DNA of 48,167 bases from Tychonema bourrellyi FEM_GT703 (GCF_002412335.2 NZ_NXIB02000008.1:1-48167); one strand, 5' to 3'. Shown: positions 26,764-39,044, counted from the stretch's first letter. Notes: a model not told the origin generated them from the sequence alone. Program-made: numbers and translations.

Positions 26764-27522
26764 TTAATCGTGATGTTCTTCGCCGTGACCGCCCTCTAGA
26801 GCTTCACCAATATAGGCTGCTGCTAGGGTAGCAAAAATCAAAGCTTGAATAGCACTTGTAAATAGTCCCAGAACCATTACTGGCAAAGGTACAAATAGAG
26901 GCACTAGCAACACCAACACTCCTACAACCAATTCGTCAGCTAGGATGTTGCCAAACAAACGGAAACTTAGGGAAAGAGGCTTAGTAAAATCTTCTATGAT
27001 TTTGAACGGCAACATAAATGGCACCGGTTCTACATAGTGGGCGAAGTACCCCAAGCCGCTTTTGCTGAGACCTGCATAAAAATATGCTAGAGAAGTCAGC
27101 AGTGCGAATGCGATCGTCGTGTTGATATCAGCCGTAGGTGCTCCCAATTCTCCCGATGGCAGCTTGATCAGCTTCCAAGGAATTAGAGCCCCCGACCAGT
27201 TTGACACAAAAATGAACAGAAATAACGTACCAATAAAAGGTACCCAGGGGCGATATTCTTTTTCCCCTATTTGGTTTTTAGCCAAGTCCCGAATAAATTC
27301 CAGCGCATACTCCATTAAATTCTGCATTCCGCTGGGAATTCGTTGGATTTTGCTGCTTCCTAAAAGCGAAACTACGACTAAAACGGCAATTACAAACCAC
27401 GAGGTTATAAAAACCTGCCCATGCACTTTCAGATTGCCCAGTTGCCAGTACAACTGCTGGCCAACTTCCAATTTTGCAAGGGGGAAACGATTAAAGGTGT
27501 TTAGAACGTCAAGCATTGCCAT
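26764..27522 (-). CDS. atpB: ATP synthase F0 subunit a
   Basis: Stator proton channel. 252 residues with several membrane helices; [18 protein letters not shown] contains the essential Arg-bearing region (SLSFRLFGN, Arg facing c-ring Glu61). C-terminus [20 protein letters not shown] is typical of cyanobacterial/chloroplast AtpI-type a subunits. It lies between atpI (50-bp gap) and atpE. The symbol follows bacterial usage (chloroplast name atpI). Confidence 0.96.
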   Translation of the reverse strand: MAMLDVLNTFNRFPLAKLEVGQQLYWQLGNLKVHGQVFITSWFVIAVLVVVSLLGSSKIQRIPSGMQNLMEYALEFIRDLAKNQIGEKEYRPWVPFIGTLFLFIFVSNWSGALIPWKLIKLPSGELGAPTADINTTIAFALLTSLAYFYAGLSKSGLGYFAHYVEPVPFMLPFKIIEDFTKPLSLSFRLFGNILADELVVGVLVLLVPLFVPLPVMVLGLFTSAIQALIFATLAAAYIGEALEGGHGEEHHD

Positions 27523-27572
27523 TCAACGGGTTTCCCCAAATCTATGAGTTGAGTATTGCTAGATTGCCTGAC

Positions 27573-28025
27573 CTACCTGTAGTCTGGTGCTAATGCACTT
27601 CGCAACACGTAAATCATCAGCGAAATTTTGTAAGTCAGAAATCCCAAAAATATGGGTAAAATCTGTAACTGGTCTAACCGAGCTGCTACTATCATCAACC
27701 CAATAAGCAGACCGAGCCTTGTCTTACTAATCTTCTGATTTTGGCTACCGATTCGCTCAACGTCTCTAGCCAACATCTTTAAGTAAACCACACCTGCGAT
27801 CGCCCCAAGCAAATAATTCAGGGCAATGTTGAGCGAGTAAAAGATCCAAACGGAGATAAAAATTATCCCTGTAAACGCAAGGGTGTAAACCAACAACTCT
27901 TGTTGTAGGCGATAGAAGTCTTGCATGGAATTACCTGTCTCTGACGAGACTGTCGAGACAGTGCCAGTCTGAGGAAGATCCTCGGTTGCTGGTGCGGGTT
28001 GGGTGGGTGTGTTTGGCGTGTTCAC
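27573..28025 (-). CDS. atpI: ATP synthase protein I
   Basis: The first gene of the cluster (atp1 in cyanobacterial usage). 150 residues. An N-terminal Pro/Thr-rich soluble tail is followed by hydrophobic helices ([60 protein letters not shown]). UncI-like proteins help c-ring assembly and are not part of the finished enzyme. Position just upstream of atpB supports the call. The transcript start must lie in the 28026-28347 spacer. Confidence 0.88.
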   Translation of the reverse strand: MNTPNTPTQPAPATEDLPQTGTVSTVSSETGNSMQDFYRLQQELLVYTLAFTGIIFISVWIFYSLNIALNYLLGAIAGVVYLKMLARDVERIGSQNQKISKTRLGLLIGLMIVAARLDQLQILPIFLGFLTYKISLMIYVLRSALAPDYR

Positions 28026-28347
28026 GAAGCTCAGAAACTAATGCAGGTAGCAGGCGTGTGCTTTGCAAGCTCAGAAAGATATTACCACGCTGCGGTAACA
28101 ATACTTAAAATTAAATTTAATAATATTTTTAGGTTTTGGTGTCGAAGGAGTCAGATTTTTTTTGGAGATCGCACAAACTCACACTTGACATCGCTTTTCG
28201 CGCACCCTTTTTACCTCACGTAGTCGGTGTACAGTTTGTAGATATTTTACGAATCTATGTAAAGTTTTGTAACAAAATCAAAAATTTTGCATAAAAATTG
28301 AGTTGTGAACCAGATAGACAAATAGGAGAACAAATTTAACATCAATC
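28026..28347. other. Divergent promoter region, atp cluster and serine protease
   Basis: 322 bp between the divergent atpI and protease genes, AT-rich in the middle (aaattaaatttaataatatt). It should hold promoters for both. AGGAGA at 28324-28329 is a ribosome-site candidate, though 18 or more bases from any in-frame start. No gene, tRNA or riboswitch was recognised. Confidence 0.5.
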
Positions 28348-29454
28348 TTGGTGCTTACTGTGAAAACTCAAAACCTAATTACATCAACTGTCACAGCCTT
28401 TGTGGCAGCAGCGGGTCTCTGTGGAAGCGCGATCGCGGGTACGATTCGGCACGATCGATCCGACGCCCAGTACACAAACTTCGCCAACCAAAACCAATTT
28501 GCTAGCGTCGGCCGCCTCGACATGAGATTTGCTAACAACACGTTCACAGGTTGTTCGGGAACCTTGATCAGTTCTAACTGGGTGCTAACGGCAGCCCACT
28601 GTTTTGAAAACGGTCAACAAAGTCTCGCTGGTGCAGGTTTTACAATTGGCGGCCGCAGCTATTCAATCAATTTGGGACTTCAGAACGGAGGATGGGCCAG
28701 TAGCAACCGAAATTTGGGTGCAGGCGCGGACATTGGCTTGTACCGGCTCAGCAGTTCAATCTCGAACATTAATCCCGCCACACTATACTCTGGTAATAAC
28801 GAAGATTTGCAAGTTGGCAGCTATGTCGGTTTCGGGAATACAGGCAATGGTTTAAGTGGCGCAAATACCACAAGCTTCGGCACAAAACGAGCTGGTCAGA
28901 ATACGATCGGGTTAGGAAGTCGATTAGGTTATTCCAACGGAATACTCGTGTCAGATTTCGACGATCCTCGATCGGTCAATCCTTCAGATCCTCTAACCCG
29001 CCCTCTGAATCTAGAATATCAGCTAGCCAAGGGCGATAGTGGCGGAGCACTGTTTATCGGTGGACTCCTGGCCGGGGTCAACTCTTTCATTAACTCTTTC
29101 GATGGCAATACAGATGCTGACTACGGCGATATTTCCGCTACCACTCGCGTATCATCCCATAGCAACTGGATTCAGAACGTCATCAGGGGAATGGCTGGAA
29201 CAGGAGTGCTCAATAGCTTACCCAGAACTAGCTCAAACTTTGGCCCAACTACTCTCGCCCAGGTGGTACTTGATGAATCAGAGACTATCGGCGACTTGTC
29301 GCAACCGCTGGAATTGGTACAGGATACTTGGGACAATTCCGAATCAATAGCGGAGCCAGTACCGGAACCGACAACTGTAGTCGGCGGATTAATTTCCTTG
29401 GGAGGTTTGATTGTAGCCCGTCGTCGTCGAAACTTAGCGCAAAAACAAGCTTGA
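28348..29454 (+). CDS. Trypsin-like serine protease with PEP-CTERM sorting signal
   Basis: A secreted S1-family protease. Signal peptide to about Ala30 (AGLCGSAIAG). Catalytic triad in GTLISSNWVLTAAHCF (His84), GADIGLYRL (Asp128) and AKGDSGGALF (Ser231). C-terminus VPEPTTVVGGLISLGGLIVA then RRRR is a PEP-CTERM motif, helix and basic tail, the signal processed by exosortase in bacteria that make exopolysaccharide. Start uncertain: TTG 28348, GTG 28351 and GTG 28360 (MKTQNLITST) are all possible and there is no nearby ATG. The stop is followed by a perfect palindrome at 29502-29534 shared with convergent narM. Confidence 0.87.
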   Translation: MVLTVKTQNLITSTVTAFVAAAGLCGSAIAGTIRHDRSDAQYTNFANQNQFASVGRLDMRFANNTFTGCSGTLISSNWVLTAAHCFENGQQSLAGAGFTIGGRSYSINLGLQNGGWASSNRNLGAGADIGLYRLSSSISNINPATLYSGNNEDLQVGSYVGFGNTGNGLSGANTTSFGTKRAGQNTIGLGSRLGYSNGILVSDFDDPRSVNPSDPLTRPLNLEYQLAKGDSGGALFIGGLLAGVNSFINSFDGNTDADYGDISATTRVSSHSNWIQNVIRGMAGTGVLNSLPRTSSNFGPTTLAQVVLDESETIGDLSQPLELVQDTWDNSESIAEPVPEPTTVVGGLISLGGLIVARRRRNLAQKQA

Positions 29455-29501
29455 AAATATTAGTAGGTGGACGCAGTTCAACGTAAAATGCGCCCTCTGC
29501 T

Positions 29502-29534
29502 AGAAGCCGGACTTCTTCAAGAAGTCCGGCTTCT
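29502..29534. terminator. Perfect 33-bp palindrome between convergent genes
   Basis: agaagccggacttctt, one unpaired base, then its exact complement. It touches the last base of the narM stop codon and lies 47 bp after the protease stop. Its position suggests a two-way terminator, although neither side has a long T run, so it may act by RNA stem stability instead. Confidence 0.6.
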
Positions 29535-29983
29535 CATGCAACAAGGTGAAACTCTCGAACAGCGGGGAGAAAGTTTTTATTCTCGTGGCTCGATCGACTA
29601 AGTTTAATTAAAGCAAATCGCTCGATCGCCCCCAAAGCCATCCATTGTGCCAAAGTAATAGTCACATCAAACTCTTGGGCTTTGGCGGTGACAGATTCTG
29701 GTATGGTTGCAGCATCTAGCCACGGCGGATTTGGGTCGATCGCTAAATCAGTTCCAGATTTGCCAGTATGTTGAATCAGTATTTGGTTTAGCTGTTCTCG
29801 GTAGTGGAGAATTTCTGGACTTGTCAAGCAAGGAAGCTCTACAAGTGTTTGGCGTTCTGCTTGAGTAAAATGATTCCAATCTTGCAACTTGAGTTTAATG
29901 CCGCAAGTATCTAATTTGAGGCGTACTTGCATTGGAATGCAGCGAAGGGCTTCTACAAAGTCAGCTTCAAATTTAAAGAACAT
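29534..29983 (-). CDS. narM: Nitrate reductase-associated protein NarM
   Basis: 149 residues matching the cyanobacterial NarM family: FKFEADFVEALRCIPMQVRL at the N-terminus, LDTCGIKLKLQDWNHF, and RFALIKLSRSSHENKNFLPA near the C-terminus. NarM is needed for active ferredoxin-dependent nitrate reductase (NarB) in cyanobacteria, probably in cofactor insertion or maturation. The divergent neighbour is moaA, which starts molybdenum cofactor synthesis, a fitting functional partner. narB itself is not in the window. Confidence 0.88.
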   Translation of the reverse strand: MFFKFEADFVEALRCIPMQVRLKLDTCGIKLKLQDWNHFTQAERQTLVELPCLTSPEILHYREQLNQILIQHTGKSGTDLAIDPNPPWLDAATIPESVTAKAQEFDVTITLAQWMALGAIERFALIKLSRSSHENKNFLPAVREFHLVA

Positions 29984-30051
29984 AGATAAAAATCTTAAAT
30001 ATTAAATTGATACTGATTATGAATCATATCATATTATACATTGATTTGTTT

Positions 30052-30177
30052 GCAACAGGCAAGATGCCTGTTCCACCAGCACAAAACTTATCTACTGTGG
30101 CAAATTAGCAACAGGCAAGATGCCTGTTCCACCAACAACAAACTTATCTACTGTGGAACGGGCATCCTGCCCGTTCA
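30052..30177. repeat. Palindromic core repeats between narM and moaA
   Basis: Three cores of the gaacaggca/tgcctgttc family: caacaggcaagatgcctgtt (about 30053 and 30108) and a GC-shifted gaacgggcatcctgcccgtt (about 30157), spaced by acttatctactgtgg. The terminal gagatcttgcaccattct arms of full copies are not seen, so this is a partial or different subfamily member. It fills most of the shared promoter region of narM and moaA. Confidence 0.82.
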
Positions 30178-30236
30178 CATTAATTGCAGAAAATCGACTC
30201 CGCATTTATAATTAAATAATATTACAAAGTATTGAC

Positions 30237-31226
30237 ATGAATCCCGTAGACTACCTTCGGATTAGTTTGATAGACCGCTGCAACTTCCGCTGTCTCTACT
30301 GTATGCCAGAAGGTAGCGACTTGGACTATGTATTGCAGCAGCAGTTGTTAACTCAGTCGGAATTGCTAACTTTGCTGCGGGAAGTTTTCATACCCGTGGG
30401 ATTTACTAAGTTTCGCTTGACTGGTGGGGAACCGCTGCTGCGCCCTGGGGTGGTGGAGTTGGTTGGGGCGATCGCATCTTTGCCGGAAACGCGAGATTTG
30501 TCAATGACAACTAATGGCTTTTTGCTGGCGGGAATGGCCGAAAATCTCTACAATGCTGGTTTACGCCGGATTAATATTAGTTTGGATTCGCTGGAACCGG
30601 AGACTTTTGATAAGATAATTGGTAGTCGGGGCCGATCGCGCTGGATGCAAGTTTGGCAGGGTATTCAAGCGGCTTATGAAGTTGGATTCGATCCGCTGAA
30701 GTTGAATGTGGTGGTGATTCCCGGTGTTAATGATGGCGAAATATTGGAGTTGGCAGAATTAACTATTAACCGGAATTGGCACGTTCGTTTTATTGAGTTT
30801 ATGCCGATCGGGAATGGGGACTTATTTGGCGATAAGGGTTGGGTAGCTTCGGCAGATTTGCGACAACAAATTAGCGACAAATACGGGTTAGCCGAGTCGG
30901 GAGTGCGCGGAAATGGGCCGGCGGATGTGTTTCAAATTCCGGGGGCGAAGGGTACTTTGGGATTTATTAGTCAGATGTCGGAGTGTTTTTGCGATCGCTG
31001 CAATCGGATGCGTTTGTCTGCTGACGGGTGGCTGCGGCCTTGTCTGCTCAACGAAACGGGGCAAATTGATTTGAAAACTGCTTTACGGAATGGGGTGTCT
31101 ACGGTTGAATTGCGCGATCGAGTGCGGCAGATATTAGAGATTAAACCGGAGATTAATTTCAAGCAGCGGGATTCGGGAACTACTCAAGGAAATTACAGCC
31201 GCACAATGTCTCAAATCGGCGGGTAA
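30237..31226 (+). CDS. moaA: GTP 3',8-cyclase MoaA
   Basis: Radical-SAM enzyme of the first step of molybdenum cofactor synthesis (GTP to 3',8-cyclo-GTP). N-terminal [4Fe-4S] motif Cys15, Cys19, Cys22 in [22 protein letters not shown] after strand 2; C-terminal cluster Cys252, Cys255, Cys269 ([20 protein letters not shown]); and the conserved C-terminal Gly-Gly. 329 residues, full length. ATG at 30237. Divergent from narM with a repeat-filled spacer. Other moa genes are not nearby. Confidence 0.96.
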   Translation: MNPVDYLRISLIDRCNFRCLYCMPEGSDLDYVLQQQLLTQSELLTLLREVFIPVGFTKFRLTGGEPLLRPGVVELVGAIASLPETRDLSMTTNGFLLAGMAENLYNAGLRRINISLDSLEPETFDKIIGSRGRSRWMQVWQGIQAAYEVGFDPLKLNVVVIPGVNDGEILELAELTINRNWHVRFIEFMPIGNGDLFGDKGWVASADLRQQISDKYGLAESGVRGNGPADVFQIPGAKGTLGFISQMSECFCDRCNRMRLSADGWLRPCLLNETGQIDLKTALRNGVSTVELRDRVRQILEIKPEINFKQRDSGTTQGNYSRTMSQIGG

Positions 31227-31318
31227 TTATCTTTAGTCCTGGACGCATGGGAATTTCAAAATTTACTTATACAGGGAAAAAAACCGTTATCTTGATGTGG
31301 TTGCAAGGGTTACAGGGC

Positions 31319-32455
31319 TTAGGCGGGGAAAATTGTCTTACTCAACTTCAACTTTGAAAATAATTCCTGCAACATTTTTCCATCAACAATTGTCCCCTCT
31401 GGAATATTTTGAGAAAAATCTTCTATGTCTTTATTTATCGCTTTATTTATCTGGTTTAATTTGATAGCATCCACCAAAACCTTGATAGCACTCTCAATTT
31501 TTTTAAGTGGTGGTTCAGGATTATTTACTAAATTCAATATTTCTTTTCTAGAAACATTGATATTTATTTCTTTTTCCATTTCTTCTCTACTAAGGACATT
31601 AAAGCTATAAACTTTTTGAAAAAAATCTCCCTCATACGAATCAGAAAGTAAAATTATTAGTCTGAATGCGCTATAAAGTTCTATGTATCCATATAAAATT
31701 TTTTCCTGTGGATTTCCTTCGATATATAAAGTATGAATAAATGATTCACTTGAGTTAGATGCTGCTATCAACTCATCAGGATAATAATAGCCAACATACT
31801 GATTCTCACATCCATCTTTGATGTAGGGAATTAAATGAGAAATTAGATCGCGCTCTCCGTCATGATACATATAAAAATTAATTGCCATTTTACAAACAGA
31901 GCGGAATTCTTCCTCACCAAATGATAGATTAATAATTACAGGAGGAATATCCTCCTGTCGAGCAACTGCACTGTTTACTAATTCTTCAACATTTAATAAA
32001 GGATATTTGCGCTTCAATCCTGTTAGGATTTCTCTCATCTGCGGTTTGTCTTTAGCAGAAATGTAAAGAGAAGGTTGCTCCTTATCAGCTAACTTATCTG
32101 TAATAATCGGTTTAATAACAACTGGCTTCCCACCTGAATCAAGAGAAATACGTTCACCGGTGTCAGTTCTAGTCGCTAGAATGGGAGGGTTAGTGCCTCT
32201 ATCTCGCGGAATATTCAATAAAAGACCAAACGAGTTTAGTGACCGTGATAATGCTGCGTCAATCTTATCTAACTTACTGGCACATTGTCTGCATATTAAA
32301 GATTTAGACTTTAACCTTCCACCTAATGAATTTAATATAATATGCTCATTATATATCTCTTTAGGAACAATATTTTTATTACAAATGTAGCATTCACTTA
32401 TTTTTGAAAAAGTGTTATTGAATGCTCCAGAGCTAGGGCTTTTTGGCGCTGCCAT
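31319..32455 (-). CDS. HNH_5-type endonuclease domain protein
   Basis: 378 residues. The N-terminus carries a zinc-ribbon HNH of the HNH_5 kind: Cys22-x2-Cys25 (CYICNK), EHIILNSLGG (His38, Asn42) and Cys55-x2-Cys58 (LICRQC). The remaining 300 residues are helical without a recognised domain, perhaps recognising a target or partner. Proteins of this layout are usually annotated as HNH endonucleases and often lie in defence-rich regions. Divergent from the LRR-HNH gene, 294 bp apart. Low-GC relative to its surroundings, which suggests horizontal transfer. Confidence 0.78.
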   Translation of the reverse strand: MAAPKSPSSGAFNNTFSKISECYICNKNIVPKEIYNEHIILNSLGGRLKSKSLICRQCASKLDKIDAALSRSLNSFGLLLNIPRDRGTNPPILATRTDTGERISLDSGGKPVVIKPIITDKLADKEQPSLYISAKDKPQMREILTGLKRKYPLLNVEELVNSAVARQEDIPPVIINLSFGEEEFRSVCKMAINFYMYHDGERDLISHLIPYIKDGCENQYVGYYYPDELIAASNSSESFIHTLYIEGNPQEKILYGYIELYSAFRLIILLSDSYEGDFFQKVYSFNVLSREEMEKEININVSRKEILNLVNNPEPPLKKIESAIKVLVDAIKLNQINKAINKDIEDFSQNIPEGTIVDGKMLQELFSKLKLSKTIFPA

Positions 32456-32749
32456 ATTATTATTACAAAAATCAACTTATAAAGCTTAGCAAATATCAAA
32501 AAGAACAAACTAGAAAATACCGCCCAGCCAGAGCACGGTTATCCAACATGGGCAATTGTCAATTGATGCCCCAAATTTAACACCTATCTATTTACGGAAA
32601 GCGTCATACTCTACAAAAACTTGGAACTGGTACAGATTCATCAGTATAAAGCTGTAGCGGTTACAAGTCCTAAATGGGGATAAAACCGTTTTTTCCAACC
32701 GACTAAACTATGGTCATAGTAAAATGAATATTACTTAGAGGTAAAGGAC
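32456..32749. other. Spacer between two divergent HNH genes
   Basis: 294 bp with no gene or strong repeat. It should contain both promoters. AGAGGTAAAGGACATG puts an AGG-type ribosome site just before the LRR-HNH start codon at 32750. Confidence 0.5.
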
Positions 32750-34042
32750 ATGAGCCGAGAGGAAGCAGTGCGACGAATCGAGCAGGCTGCCGAGGAAAAA
32801 TTGACGAAATTGGATTTGTCGGAGCTGGGGCTGAAGGAATTGCCGCTGGAGATTGTCAAGTGTACGCATCTGACACACCTTAACCTCTATAACAATCAGA
32901 TTACCTCCATTCCAGAAGTGCTGGGGCAACTGTCTAATCTGGAATTGCTTTACATTCATTGGAATCACATTACTTATATCCCAGAAGCACTCGGACAACT
33001 GTCCAAGCTGAGATATCTCAATCTCGAGGGAAATCGCATTATTTATATCCCAGAAGCACTCGGACAACTGTCGAGTTTGGTATTTCTTTTCCTGAGTGTC
33101 AATCAGATTACCTCTATCCCAAAAGCGATCGGGCAACTGTCGAGTTTGGAAATGCTGTCCCTGCATACCAATAAAATTACCTCTATCCCAGAAGCGCTCG
33201 GGCAACTGTCCAATCTGGATTCGCTTCACCTTACTGGCAACCAGATTAGGGAAATCCCAGAGGTGATCGGGCAACTGTCGAGTTTGGAAGTGCTTTCCCT
33301 GGATGACAATTATATTACTACTATCCCAGAGGTGATCGGGCAACTGTCCAATCTGGAATTGCTTTTCCTCCGTAATAATCAGATTACTGAAATCCCAGAG
33401 GTGATTCGCAGAATGAAAAATTTGAAAAGCCTAGATTTGCGAGGTAATCCAGTCCCGATTCCCCCGCAAGTTCTGGGGTACAATCAAGACTTTGAAGGTT
33501 ATGGTGATTTACAAACAATTCTTGACTCTTACTTCCGCACCCGCAATCCAGCGTTACCTGAGCTAGATGCTGAGCGCCAAAAAATTGAATCTGAGGGACA
33601 TTTTGACGCTGAAAACCTTCAAGATGCCAGACGACGGATAATTGTTTCTATTGTGCAGCGACAGGGACAGGCTGAATTTCGACGTAAGTTGTTAATTGCT
33701 TACGGTGGCCGATGTCCCATAACTGATTGTGATGTAGAGTCAGCTATCGAAGCAGCACATATAATTCCATATCAAGGGACTCAAACCAATCATCCAACAA
33801 ATGGTTTACCGCTCAGAGCCGACATACACACTCTCTTTGATTTGCATCTACTATCAATTCGACCAGATACAAATGAAGTGGTTATTGCCCCTGAACTGGT
33901 CGGCACCTGTTACGAAGATTTGGCTGATCGGAAACTGACTTTACCCCAGGATCAAAAAACAGCACCAAATCAAAACGCTCTTAGCAAGCATTATGAAGCT
34001 TTTCTCAGCAAATGCAAAAGTGGTCAGCTAAAACGGTTATAA
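32750..34042 (+). CDS. Leucine-rich-repeat protein fused to a C-terminal HNH nuclease
   Basis: 430 residues. About ten 23-residue leucine-rich repeats (residues 18-245; consensus L..L.L..N.ITSIPE.LGQLS) are followed by a short linker and an HNH_2-type domain: EAAHIIPYQ (His337), NGLPL (Asn351) and DIHTLFD (His360). The opening RRIEQAAEEKLTKLDLSELG is like the N-terminal cap of cyanobacterial LRR/Roco proteins, but no Roc GTPase follows. The repeats are also nearly identical as DNA (69-bp units), showing recent expansion. LRRs would recognise a ligand and the HNH could cut nucleic acid; a sensing-and-cutting role is inferred. Confidence 0.84.
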   Translation: MSREEAVRRIEQAAEEKLTKLDLSELGLKELPLEIVKCTHLTHLNLYNNQITSIPEVLGQLSNLELLYIHWNHITYIPEALGQLSKLRYLNLEGNRIIYIPEALGQLSSLVFLFLSVNQITSIPKAIGQLSSLEMLSLHTNKITSIPEALGQLSNLDSLHLTGNQIREIPEVIGQLSSLEVLSLDDNYITTIPEVIGQLSNLELLFLRNNQITEIPEVIRRMKNLKSLDLRGNPVPIPPQVLGYNQDFEGYGDLQTILDSYFRTRNPALPELDAERQKIESEGHFDAENLQDARRRIIVSIVQRQGQAEFRRKLLIAYGGRCPITDCDVESAIEAAHIIPYQGTQTNHPTNGLPLRADIHTLFDLHLLSIRPDTNEVVIAPELVGTCYEDLADRKLTLPQDQKTAPNQNALSKHYEAFLSKCKSGQLKRL

Positions 34043-34171
34043 GGTCTAGATGGGGAAATTTGAGTTTCCCCGCCTAGCTTGATTTATAGATGTTTGAGGC
34101 TCTAAATCAGGATATGCTCTTATCCTGATTTAGTAAAGTAACGTGCCTGATATTTGTTGGTCTTATTAACT
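34043..34171. other. Spacer after the LRR-HNH gene
   Basis: About 130 bp including a weak hairpin, atcaggatatgctcttatcctgat (34107-34130), which may end the LRR-HNH transcript. Together with the elements at 34172-34470 it makes a 430-bp gene-free stretch between convergent genes. Confidence 0.45.
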
Positions 34172-34283
34172 GGTTCCCAGGCCTTAGCCTGGGAACCGAG
34201 ATCCAGAGGCTCTGCCTCGCTTGCAGACAAAAACAGGAGGCAGAGCCTCATAGAATGCGTTCCCAGGCTCCGGCCTGGGAACG
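34172..34283. repeat. Three-stem palindromic element
   Basis: Hairpin ggttcccagg...cctgggaacc (34172-34197), then gaggctctgcctc (34206-34218) pairing with gaggcagagcctc (34237-34249), then hairpin cgttcccagg...cctgggaacg (34258-34283). The outer hairpins are near-copies of one another, so the whole is also an overall inverted repeat. A common style of dispersed cyanobacterial element. Confidence 0.85.
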
Positions 34284-34294
34284 AGCAAAAAATT

Positions 34295-34359
34295 AGGAGA
34301 CGGCAGTGCCGTGTCCCTACAATATTATTGTCGGTAGGGAGACGGCACTGCCGTCTCCT
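34295..34359. repeat. Palindrome aggagacggcagtgccgt, relative of 4455-4567
   Basis: Arms aggagacggcagtgccgtgt (34295 onward) and acggcactgccgtctcct (to 34359) around an attattgtcgg loop. The inner sequence is shared with the 113-bp palindrome at 4455-4567. Two further small hairpins follow: agtcggcggaggccgact (34423-34440) and gcggtttcaaccgc (34455-34468). Confidence 0.82.
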
Positions 34360-34472
34360 CTATATCATAAGGAGTGTAACCGGAATTGATATCACTCGCA
34401 ATCACATAGTCTATCTTTTCTTAGTCGGCGGAGGCCGACTTTGTTTGACAAGAAGCGGTTTCAACCGCCGAA

Positions 34473-35693
34473 TTATCTTGGTGTCAGCAATATTAGCTGT
34501 TTTGATAAGATCGATCGCACTTCATCCAATCCCACCTCAACATCCACCAAAATCTCCCCAACAGTCTTCTGTACCTCTTTCTCCCCCCCTTGGCAAGGGG
34601 GGGCTGGGGGGGGTGCACAAGCTTGCAGAAACTCAAACTCAGCACTTGACAAATTGAGCAATTGGTAGTTGCAATCAAACACTTGTTGACTAGGCCAACC
34701 GTGCATACAACCACTCAACTCTGGAATTGCCGCCAAAAGAGCTTGATCATCCGACCAATCAATCTTATTAACAGGCTTTTTGCCCAAGAAAAACTCGTAA
34801 TGACTTATTTCCGTATCCAACAATTCAATTAATCGATAAAGCTCTCGTTCCGTCAAACCTTGAGCTCTTTCGATCAATTCCGGTGCTTTGCCCAAAAGTC
34901 TTTCTAACTGCCAATATCCCGGATTTGAGAAACCGATAAATTCCAATCCAGAAGCGTCTATCAACTCAAACAATGTGTCGATATTGTAGTCAATTTCCTG
35001 GGGATGAACGTACATATCAGCAAAACATTCGTCTCGCAGATTTTCTCCCGCCCAACGCTGTTTTTCGTACTTGACAAGGCGGTTGTTTTCTGGTAAGGAA
35101 GCAAAGATTTGACGGCCGACTTTGACACCATCGGGATAGTCGCCTTTTTGAGTTCCTTGGAGCAGGGCGATCGCCCTTTGCATCAATTGAATTTCCCAAC
35201 GGCCCAATTCAGCATACACAAAAATGTGCATCAACCCACCGCTAGCCAGCTTCGCCGCCAAGGCTTGAATGCCACGAATCGGATCGGGCAAATGGTGGAG
35301 CACGCCGACGCAGTTGATCAGATCGAACTCGCCTTCCAACTGATCGGCATCGTACAAGCTGAGGTGACGAAAATCTGCTTCTCGCGCACCAGATCGCCGA
35401 CAGCGTTCTTGTGCTACCTTCAAAGCACCGGAACTAAGGTCGATCGCCGTCACCGAAGCTTCAGGATTCAGGTGAATCAGATAATCCGTACTCGAACCCG
35501 TGCCACAGCCAGCATCTAAAATCCGAATATCCAATTTTGGCGGCTTTTGGCCCGTGCAGAAACTGTAAGCATCCGGCCAACTCCAGCGCCAGTTGTATCC
35601 CGGTGGTGGTTCATCCGACAACGGATCAGGCGGAAAAGGGAATGTATCGTAAAGCCGACGCACGGCAGCACTTATATCAGGCGAAGTTTCCAT
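34473..35693 (-). CDS. Class I SAM-dependent methyltransferase with repeat-modified C-terminus
   Basis: 406 residues. Motif I ILDAGCGTGSSTDYL (about 58-72), motif II AIDLSSGALKVAQERC and INCVGVLHHLPDPIRG define a class I methyltransferase of the Methyltransf_12/25 kind. About 200 further residues after it are typical of cyanobacterial members of unknown substrate. Near the C-terminus, APPPAPPCQGGEKEV is encoded by the G-rich hairpin repeat at 34582-34614; a regular tail (VGEILVDVEVGLDEVRSILS) follows, so the repeat sits in frame. ATG at 35693. Confidence 0.84.
   Translation of the reverse strand: METSPDISAAVRRLYDTFPFPPDPLSDEPPPGYNWRWSWPDAYSFCTGQKPPKLDIRILDAGCGTGSSTDYLIHLNPEASVTAIDLSSGALKVAQERCRRSGAREADFRHLSLYDADQLEGEFDLINCVGVLHHLPDPIRGIQALAAKLASGGLMHIFVYAELGRWEIQLMQRAIALLQGTQKGDYPDGVKVGRQIFASLPENNRLVKYEKQRWAGENLRDECFADMYVHPQEIDYNIDTLFELIDASGLEFIGFSNPGYWQLERLLGKAPELIERAQGLTERELYRLIELLDTEISHYEFFLGKKPVNKIDWSDDQALLAAIPELSGCMHGWPSQQVFDCNYQLLNLSSAEFEFLQACAPPPAPPCQGGEKEVQKTVGEILVDVEVGLDEVRSILSKQLILLTPR
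34582..34614. repeat. G-rich 'cccccccttggcaaggggggg' repeat inside the methyltransferase gene
   Basis: A copy of the hairpin repeat otherwise found in spacers (22749-22863, 45069-45100, 45148-45179, 45578-45611). Here it is in frame within a coding sequence and encodes a proline/glycine-rich patch. Confidence 0.8.
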
Positions 35694-35780
35694 CGGTTAG
35701 AGAATTTTTTTATTCAAAGTAAAGTATAGTCAATTAGCGACACCTACAATTATCGGCTCAGTAGAATTAAACCGTTACAT

Positions 35781-35904
35781 CTGAGATCTTGCACCATTGT
35801 CAGCAACAGGCTGTCCTGCCTGTTCCACAAAGAGTGAGTTTTCTTGTGGAACAGGCATCTTGCCTGTTCAGAAAAAGCTTATTGAGAATGGTGCAAGATC
35901 TCAG
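35781..35904. repeat. Palindromic MITE-like element, copy E
   Basis: Terminal repeats ctgagatcttgcaccattgt (35781) and gaatggtgcaagatctcag (to 35904) enclose two cores (caacaggctgtcctgcctgtt, slightly decayed, and ggaacaggcatcttgcctgttc). A gttacatccgttacaaaatc-type stretch follows directly (35905-35957), a single copy of the 43-bp atp-spacer repeat. Confidence 0.86.
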
Positions 35905-38931
<3,027 letters not shown>

Positions 38932-38967
38932 TCACAAACTACAAGAAAGTTGATTTTGTAGGTTGAC

Positions 38968-39008
38968 AAAAATCCCTTGCTATGGTAATGCTGTAGCGGG
39001 GGATTTTT
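38968..39008 (+). terminator. Rho-independent terminator of apcE
   Basis: aaaaatccc (38968-38976) pairs with gggattttt (ending 39008) around a roughly 20-base loop, giving a GC-capped stem whose 3' arm is the T run. It lies 37 bases after the apcE stop, so apcE is monocistronic here. Confidence 0.72.
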
Positions 39009-39044
39009 GTTAAAGGGCGATCGGGCATTGAGAATTTAGTTAAA

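Noticed and set aside
28026-28347. A tRNA or riboswitch in the spacer before atpI
   Set aside because: No cloverleaf arms or conserved riboswitch core could be assembled by eye.
32735-33343. A 202-residue ORF opposite the LRR region
   Set aside because: It is the antisense reading of the 69-bp LRR-coding units, which stays open only because the units are near identical. It has no protein-like independent motif.
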